The position numbers were made by a program, and so were the translations under genes. A stretch of 64,000 nucleotides of DNA, from positions 1,112,207 through 1,176,206 of the forward strand of contig MNCI01018059.1 of the NCBI GenBank assembly GCA_015680685.1, in the 5' to 3' direction. Under the pieces are notes generated by a model. That model made no database searches and was not told the origin of the DNA. It saw nothing but the letters and a program-made list of their open reading frames with translations. The stretch comes from Gnetum montanum. Its lineage: Eukaryota > Streptophyta > Gnetopsida > Gnetales > Gnetaceae. Of the stretch, positions 58,983 through 64,000 are shown in pieces (positions within the stretch are counted from its first letter, which is position 1; the number at the start of each line of letters is the position of its first letter).

Positions 58983-59272
58983 TTGAGGTCACAACATATT
59001 TTTGTATTAGTAGATATAATATGTAACTTTGAATATTTGAATACCATTTCTTGTTAGTTAAGTACACTTGGCTACGATTGAACCATGGAAATTGATTATT
59101 TTATTCTTAGTTTATTAATTAAATTTTATTATAAGTGTCAATAGAGCTTGTTGGAAGGATTTAGCCTCTATAATTTGGTGTTTAAATGTTGATTTCTTAG
59201 TTAAAACTTTGTGGGAGTTAGAAAAATGGTGAAAAATTTTTCTATTAAAAGTGGTACATTTGTGGCCCCCAT

Positions 59273-59290
59273 GACTAAGAGCTTACCTCT
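59273..59290 (-). other. Polypurine-like motif in the third-ORF leader of element E
   Basis: In sense GCTCTTAGTCATGGGGGCC, nearly the same as 17204-17222 in B and similar to the true polypurine tract. An AG/GTAAGC donor-like site lies just upstream. Confidence 0.4.
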
Positions 59291-59410
59291 AGGAGTTATA
59301 AGGTCGAAGAATGGAGTGATTTGGATGAACGGTGAGGAAGTTATGGGCTTTAAAAATTTGAAAAACTTTCTTGGCATTTGTGAGAAAATGTGAAAATTTC
59401 TAAGGGAGGT

Positions 59411-59515
59411 TGCACATATTTATAGTATTTTTGTACTACATTGACGAGGCCACATATACGGGGCCTCGTATATGCATGGGCTCCATCATCAGGCCCCCAT
59501 TTATGGGTCTATAAA
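59411..59515 (-). promoter_or_regulatory. Internal U3-like promoter of element E
   Basis: In sense: CCCATAAATGGGGGCC, CATATACGAGGCCCCGTATA, GGCCTCGTCAATGTAG, then TATA box ACTATAAATATGTGCA (59411-59426). The element's own LTR has the same order: ATTTATGGGGCCC, TATCAATGTAG, then CTATAAATATGCA (55723-55735). The third ORF starts about 430 bp downstream. Function inferred. Confidence 0.55.
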
Positions 59516-60985
59516 TAAAATTTTTAATTTTGAATATTTCAAAAAACATAAGGAAATTTTAAATGAATTTTGGCTCCATGGAGTGCTAGAAAAGCCAAGA
59601 ATATGATGAAATCATTAAAGAGGGCCTTTGGGAGCTCAAAAATTCAAAAATTTGATAGAGAATGTGTGAATTAAAGAAAATATGTAAAGGAGCACATGGT
59701 CAGATGTAGAAGATGGGTGTACAATAGATTCTAATGAAAAAATGCCTAAGGATAAGGGGCTTAACAAACCCAACCAAGAGATATGCAAGTGGGTCCTCCC
59801 CATAGTAGGCACATGCCTTGTTTTCCCTTACATAACCTCAACCTAAGGAGTTGGTGGGCCTCATAGGTGATTAATGGTTGATGAAAGTTAAGGACCAAAA
59901 CTTGGAAGATTCTACCAAAGAATTCAAGTACATCAGACAAAGACACCAAACAAGAACGTGGACACCGATAGTGAGGTGGATTATGGGTAACATGGATGGA
60001 CAATGGAGAATGTGGAATGGAATTCCAAATTAAGATCATAAGAAGTCCCTTGTGGATTTGTGTTTAAATGACCTGAGAAGATCCATCCTTAGTCTAGACC
60101 AAAACCAACTACTTTCAGTGACTTCGCATTACCACTCCAAGACTTGTCAACCTCCTTAAGACACCAGAGTGCTCCCATAGAACAATCACTGTTCCTTAAA
60201 GAGAAGAAAAGAGAAGTAAAAAGTGAGAGAGGGCCTTACTTAGAGGGGACTTTTAGGCATGAGTAACATGTATTTCTAGTCCCATAACAAATGCTTGTAA
60301 CCCATTTATTTGTCTAAGGGGTGTTCTTTGAATTCCCATCATGGCTTTTTTTTTGTTTTTATTTTTTTTTGTTTTTTTTTTCTTTTTAAATGGGAACCAT
60401 ACAATGTAAAGACTTATTCAACATGGAGTAGTAAGAAGTCTATGAAAACATTCATGCACCCAAGTAAGTAGAAGAGTACAAAGAGAATTGAGTTCCCTTG
60501 AAGTCACACTCTATGCAAACCTTTGAATCCTTTGAAATTGTAGAAACTACCATGCTTATAAATTTATTAAAAATTTATTTAATGAAAGGGACCTCATACT
60601 TCCAAAATAAGAAAAACTATATATTTTTTGGATGGGAGGATGTTGTGGACTCACTACCTGTTCCATGAAAAAGAAACCTTGTCCTAGCCATCAGTATCAA
60701 AATTCAAAAATAGAAACTAGGCATTATCAAACAAAACATTAAGCATAAACCACCATTAGCAACACCTACAACACCACTTTATCCTATTGGCAAAAAGCAC
60801 ATTTATTAACAAAAATTAGAAAATCACACTAAAAATAAAGTAAAATATATAAGAAAGGGTAAAATATTCAATAAAATTTTAAATGTACTAACAATGGCAT
60901 AAAATAAAAGTGGTGTAAAATAGGAAAAAGTTTTTAAAATAAAAAAGGTATAAAATAAAAAATAGAAAAATTGGGGAGCCATGTA
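59516..60985 (-). other. Conserved non-coding 3' block of element E
   Basis: In sense: T-rich tract after pol (60830-60960), the hairpin module with CTTTACATTGTATGGTTCCC, a long A run (T runs at about 60345-60385 on the plus strand) and GGGAATTCAAAGAACACCCC, then ATGTTACTCATGCC near 60255-60270. Very close to D. Confidence 0.65.
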
Positions 60986-62125
60986 TATAGTTAGTATGGA
61001 TGGACATCTCCCTAATGACTAAGTTGAAAGGAGGAGATTTGAAAAATTGAGTGTAGTTGTCCATCCATCGAGGTATTTATTGCATTGGCTTGTTTGGGCT
61101 CATGGAATGACTTTATTTGTTGGATGTTAACCAACTGCTTCTAGTTTGGACTTTCAAGTTTGTATATAATCATGGCCCTAGAAGAAAAGATTTTATCAAT
61201 TATATAAGGTCCCTTCCATAATGTTTGAAATTTGGTTCATTAAGATACATGTGTGGGATTTCACTACAGAACCTTATCTCTTGGTTAAAATTTTCCTTTC
61301 TGTATTCTAAGTTCATGTTGTTGTTTGTTGAATGCCTTGTGTACTTCACTCAAAGATAGGGCTACTAATCTATTTTTGTCTAGCATATTTATGTTGATTA
61401 ATCTTTCTTTTTATGCTATACTTTGGTCAAGATCCGGGTCATAGGTTGTTAAGAGTGTACAAAGCTCGGATTAAATTAGGAGCATTGGAAGTTTTCTATA
61501 CACCAACTCATAGGGACAGTAGCCAATAGAGAGTTTCCATGTTGAGCAGTAGGCCCAAAGGGCATTGTTGAGTTTGTTGCTCCAATCTCTCCTATGCTTG
61601 CTAATAGTTCTTATTAGAATCTTTGTGATCTCCTTGTTAGTAACCTCTACTTGATTGTTGGCTTAGGGGTCATAGAGTGTTGTTAGTTTATGTTCAACCC
61701 CCAAGCATTGCATGAGTTTTCAAAAAGTAGCACTTATAAAATGGGTTTCATTGTTAGAAATTAGTGCTTGTGGCACCCCAAACCTATCCACAACATTTTT
61801 TGTACAAATTGAACAACATTAGATGATGTATAGTTAGTGATGGTTGCTATTTTTGCTCATTTGGTACAGTAGTCAATGACGATAACTATATATGCCTTCC
61901 TATTGGACATGGATATGATGGGACCCATGAAATCTATGCCCCATATGTCAAAGAGTTCTAGTGGCTGAATCCACTATTAAGGACCCTTCATATGTGCAGT
62001 CATTCCACCATCTTGTTGAGAACACTCACAGGAGTAAATAAATTAGTGGGCATCCCTACAGATTGTGGGCCAATAGTATCATACCATCCATATTTTTATG
62101 GTCATGCATCTCCCTACATAGTGGC
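60986..62125 (-). pseudogene. Integrase part of pol, element E
   Basis: In minus sense the integrase core at about 61990-61680 has MGPIISMSNRKAYIVIVIDY. The second catalytic region is out of frame. The integrase tail follows to about 61010. Broken by stops and small indels. RT and RNase H are absent because of the truncation. Confidence 0.75.
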
Positions 62126-62900
62126 TGTACTGTCCTAAATCGTCAGTGTAAGGCTGGAAGGGAAACAAACACCGAGAGATCATCGGGTAGCCACAGCTAA
62201 CCCTGCCTTCAGCTGAGGGCAAGCTGGAAAAATAAACGAAGGTAGAGTGCCTTGGATGGTCTACACGCAAATCAACCAAGGACTTCCCTGAGCGTAAGCT
62301 ACGGCTAGCACTGGGGTTATTGTAAACAGGATGTAAACGGAATGCAAATGGTGATACGAAATGTAAACAGAGCATACTAGATTATAAATAAAGCATAAAT
62401 AGAGTTATATTGTAAACAAAACATAAACCGAAGTAAATAATGTAAATAGGAGGCAATGATGAAACTGTATTGTATTGTTCAAATAGGAATATGCACTAGT
62501 CAAAGCGTAGTTGCACACGTGTGGATGGCAAGTCAAACGCCTAGCCTCGAAATGATATGCTGTGATGATACGACGATGAAATGGGATGAACGTGAGAAAA
62601 ACTTGGAAGCCAACAATCAGATGTGCCGAGCGCCCAAGGATTGCAAGTTCTGTCCTTTTTCAGAATTGCCAATCTCTCCAATTTTTTAGAATTGCCAATT
62701 TTTTAGAATTTCCAATCTCTCCAATTTATCAGAATTGCAAATCTCTCCAATTTTTTCCTCCCTCCATCTTCTTCTATTTTTTGTCCTTGCCCCCCCTTCG
62801 TTTATGTGAATTGATAGCGTATTTATAGGGTTGGGCTAGGGTTTGGCTAGGGTTTTCAAGAATGGAATCAATGGTTGGGAGATGAGAGGAAAATAGATCT
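62126..62900 (-). mobile_element. LTR fragment of another retrotransposon family
   Basis: Abuts element E with TGTACTGTCC (minus end GGACAGTACA). In minus sense it has telo-box motifs AAACCCTAGCC twice, then TATA box CCCTATAAATACGC (62815-62830), then a transcribed-type region with a purine-rich start. GC content and motifs differ from the gypsy LTRs around it. No second LTR, primer site or coding part was found and no clear 5-bp duplication, so the right boundary is a guess. Confidence 0.45.
62657..62752. repeat. Degenerate ~27-bp tandem repeat (AGAATTGCCAATCTCTCCAA)
   Basis: Four to five partial units of AGAATTGCCAATCTCTCCAA plus a T-rich spacer lie in the R/U5-like part of the LTR fragment. 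Some units are shortened. Confidence 0.75.
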
Positions 62901-63135
62901 AGTGACATGTATCCCACGGATAGTTGGCATGAGTTGGATGTGTGCTGGATATTTGCCTTCTTTGATAAGATTCAATGTATTTTAAAATTTGTGGGTCATT
63001 CAAGCCTATGAAAATACAAACAAATTAGAAAAACAAGCCCTCAAGTGATAAAAATTTAGAAAGAAAATTTAGAAGGATTAACTCTGGCTCCGGCTCGCTT
63101 GAAAAATTATAAATATATATATATTTTTTGTGAAC
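62901..63135 (-). other. Start of intron 1 of the DUF3007-like gene
   Basis: AT-rich sequence with an ATATAT run at about 63110-63125 directly after the proposed donor. No exon is visible. Element sequence begins at about 62900 or 62126, so the intron, if the gene is intact, contains the retrotransposon field. Confidence 0.4.
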
Positions 63136-63495
63136 AACATTTCCTGCTTTCAATGGGTCCACGCCAAACAACTGTAATCCATATTTCAGGACGATGCCAA
63201 CAGTAGTCAAACCCAGTCTAATAATCAAAACATCTTTTCTCATGTAGCCAAAGGAAATCTTGCTATCGCAAGTGGCGGTGTCATCTGTGGGAACGTCGTT
63301 AGAATCCAAGCATGCTCTAACATGTAGCAATTTTCTGAAATTGGGACATGCGCATAGGAATGGTGCAAAAGCTACTGCTGCTATTACTATTCCTCTTGGT
63401 AGAGAATTCGGAAGCAAGTGAAAGCCGTGAAGCTCTTGTCGACAGTAAGCAAAAGCACAAGTAGAAGCAACGCAATGGGACGCTGCCATCGCCAT
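63136..63495 (-). CDS. First exon of a plastid-targeted DUF3007-like membrane protein
   Basis: The minus frame from the ATG at 63495 (ATG GCG ATG GCA GCG) gives 120 codons. Residues 1 to about 65 look like a chloroplast transit peptide: few acids, Ser/Ala/Cys-rich, a hydrophobic patch, then FRKLLHVRA. Residues about 84-120, SFGYMRKDVLIIRLGLTTVG and LKYGLQLFGVDPLKAGNVV, match my memory of the small DUF3007 membrane family of cyanobacteria and plants, around its first membrane helix. The family normally continues with VQ and a second helix. Here GTT GTT is followed by CAC and low-complexity DNA, so a splice donor is placed at 63138 or 63135. The second exon was not found in this window. Family role is not well known. 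No stop breaks the exon. Confidence 0.65.
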
Positions 63496-64000
63496 GGCCT
63501 GGCCTGCACAGCTACATGTGGTCGCAACCTTCGGATAACTTTTTTTCCTTGTTATTGTTGCCTCTGTTTCTGCTATTTGCTAGTGAGTTTTGCTGCCATA
63601 TCACTATCATTGTTATTTACGACGATTTGGTGGCGACGCTGTGCTTTGTTGATGCACATGTCCATTGTCATGTAGACTCTCCCTAGGTATGAGCGAATCA
63701 TCAATAAAAGACATCACATTTCAGGTTGCATCTTTTTGCATTCTTCCCTGATCGATTGGAACAGAACAGTTGACAAATATTGCTCCCCAAAACTAGGCAA
63801 TATAATAGTTTCTTTCTTTGAATTAGAAACAACAACGTGTTCCATGAAACCAAGGACGGCAGGAAATTAGTGTCTGAAACTGATTTTTGTTTTGTCTAAT
63901 AAATCAATAGGCTCTCTGCATGGCAGTAATTAATTTTCCAGAATTTTTAGCAGTGGCAACTCTAGAATTTTCTAGAATTTTCAGCGGTGGCAACTCTAGA
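63496..64000. other. 5' flank of the DUF3007-like gene
   Basis: Upstream of the ATG on the minus strand. No strong TATA box was recognised. An 85-codon plus ORF (63418-63675) overlaps the exon antisense and is not called. The last 61 bp hold a short tandem repeat. Confidence 0.4.
63940..64000. repeat. 34-bp tandem repeat at the window end (partial)
   Basis: AGAATTTTTAGCAGTGGCAA.. at 63940-63973 and AGAATTTTCAGCGGTGGCAA.. from 63974 to the edge. More copies may lie outside the window. Confidence 0.75.

Larger units (their letters stand above)
54974..62125 (-). mobile_element. Element E: 5'-truncated Ty3/gypsy retrotransposon
   Basis: Minus strand. It keeps the 3' LTR (54974-55902), polypurine tract, third ORF, internal U3-like promoter, non-coding block and part of integrase. 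Everything upstream is missing at about 62125, where an unrelated LTR fragment starts. It is closest to D in every part. Confidence 0.85.

Noticed and set aside
1-62125. Second exon of the DUF3007-like gene
   Set aside because: I looked on the minus strand for the expected second helix and the MTYA-type segment and found no match by eye. A profile search could still find it.
63418-63675. 85-codon plus-strand ORF
   Set aside because: Largely antisense to the DUF3007-like exon and with no recognisable protein.

Overview
The window looks like nuclear DNA of a seed plant with a large, repeat-dominated genome. A conifer or other gymnosperm is the best guess: the DNA is AT-rich, most of it is old and heavily mutated LTR retrotransposon sequence, and the one recognisable host-gene exon opens into an intron with no second exon seen inside the window. 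The taxonomic call is inference.

Left flank (1-7.58 kb): no retrotransposon of the main group was seen. It holds a possible minus-strand promoter at the left edge (TATA-like box and G-box), several tRNA-derived SINE-like heads, a CpG-rich patch, two short tandem duplications and one weak exon candidate.

Middle (7.58-62.1 kb): one Ty3/gypsy lineage, with RT wording, a tRNA-Asp-type primer site and an extra ORF after integrase like the Athila/Tat group. Five members are named here. Element A (plus, 7579-20075) keeps gag and has lost pol. It carries a 600-bp solo LTR inside its 5' LTR and is interrupted by element B (plus, 13070-18699), which keeps parts of protease, RT and the integrase tail. 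Element C (minus, 22222-35367) and element D (minus, 36231-49191) are nearly full length. Element E (minus, 54974-62125) has lost everything upstream of integrase. Between D and E lie a relic of a third ORF and a Ty1/copia gag-protease fragment. All coding parts are broken, mostly by in-frame stops.

The elements share this order: LTR, tRNA-Asp-like primer site, gag, protease-RT-RNase H-integrase, a T-rich tract and a conserved non-coding block of about 1.5 kb containing a hairpin. C, D and E then have a promoter-like block resembling their own U3, a leader of about 410-470 bp, a long third ORF with a coiled-coil C-terminal half, the polypurine tract and the LTR. The U3-like internal promoter in front of the third ORF is the most interesting signal in the window.

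Right flank (62.1-64 kb): an LTR fragment of another family with telo-box motifs and a TATA box, then the first exon (minus, 63495 to about 63136) of a plastid-targeted protein resembling the DUF3007 family. Its intron runs leftward into the retrotransposon field.
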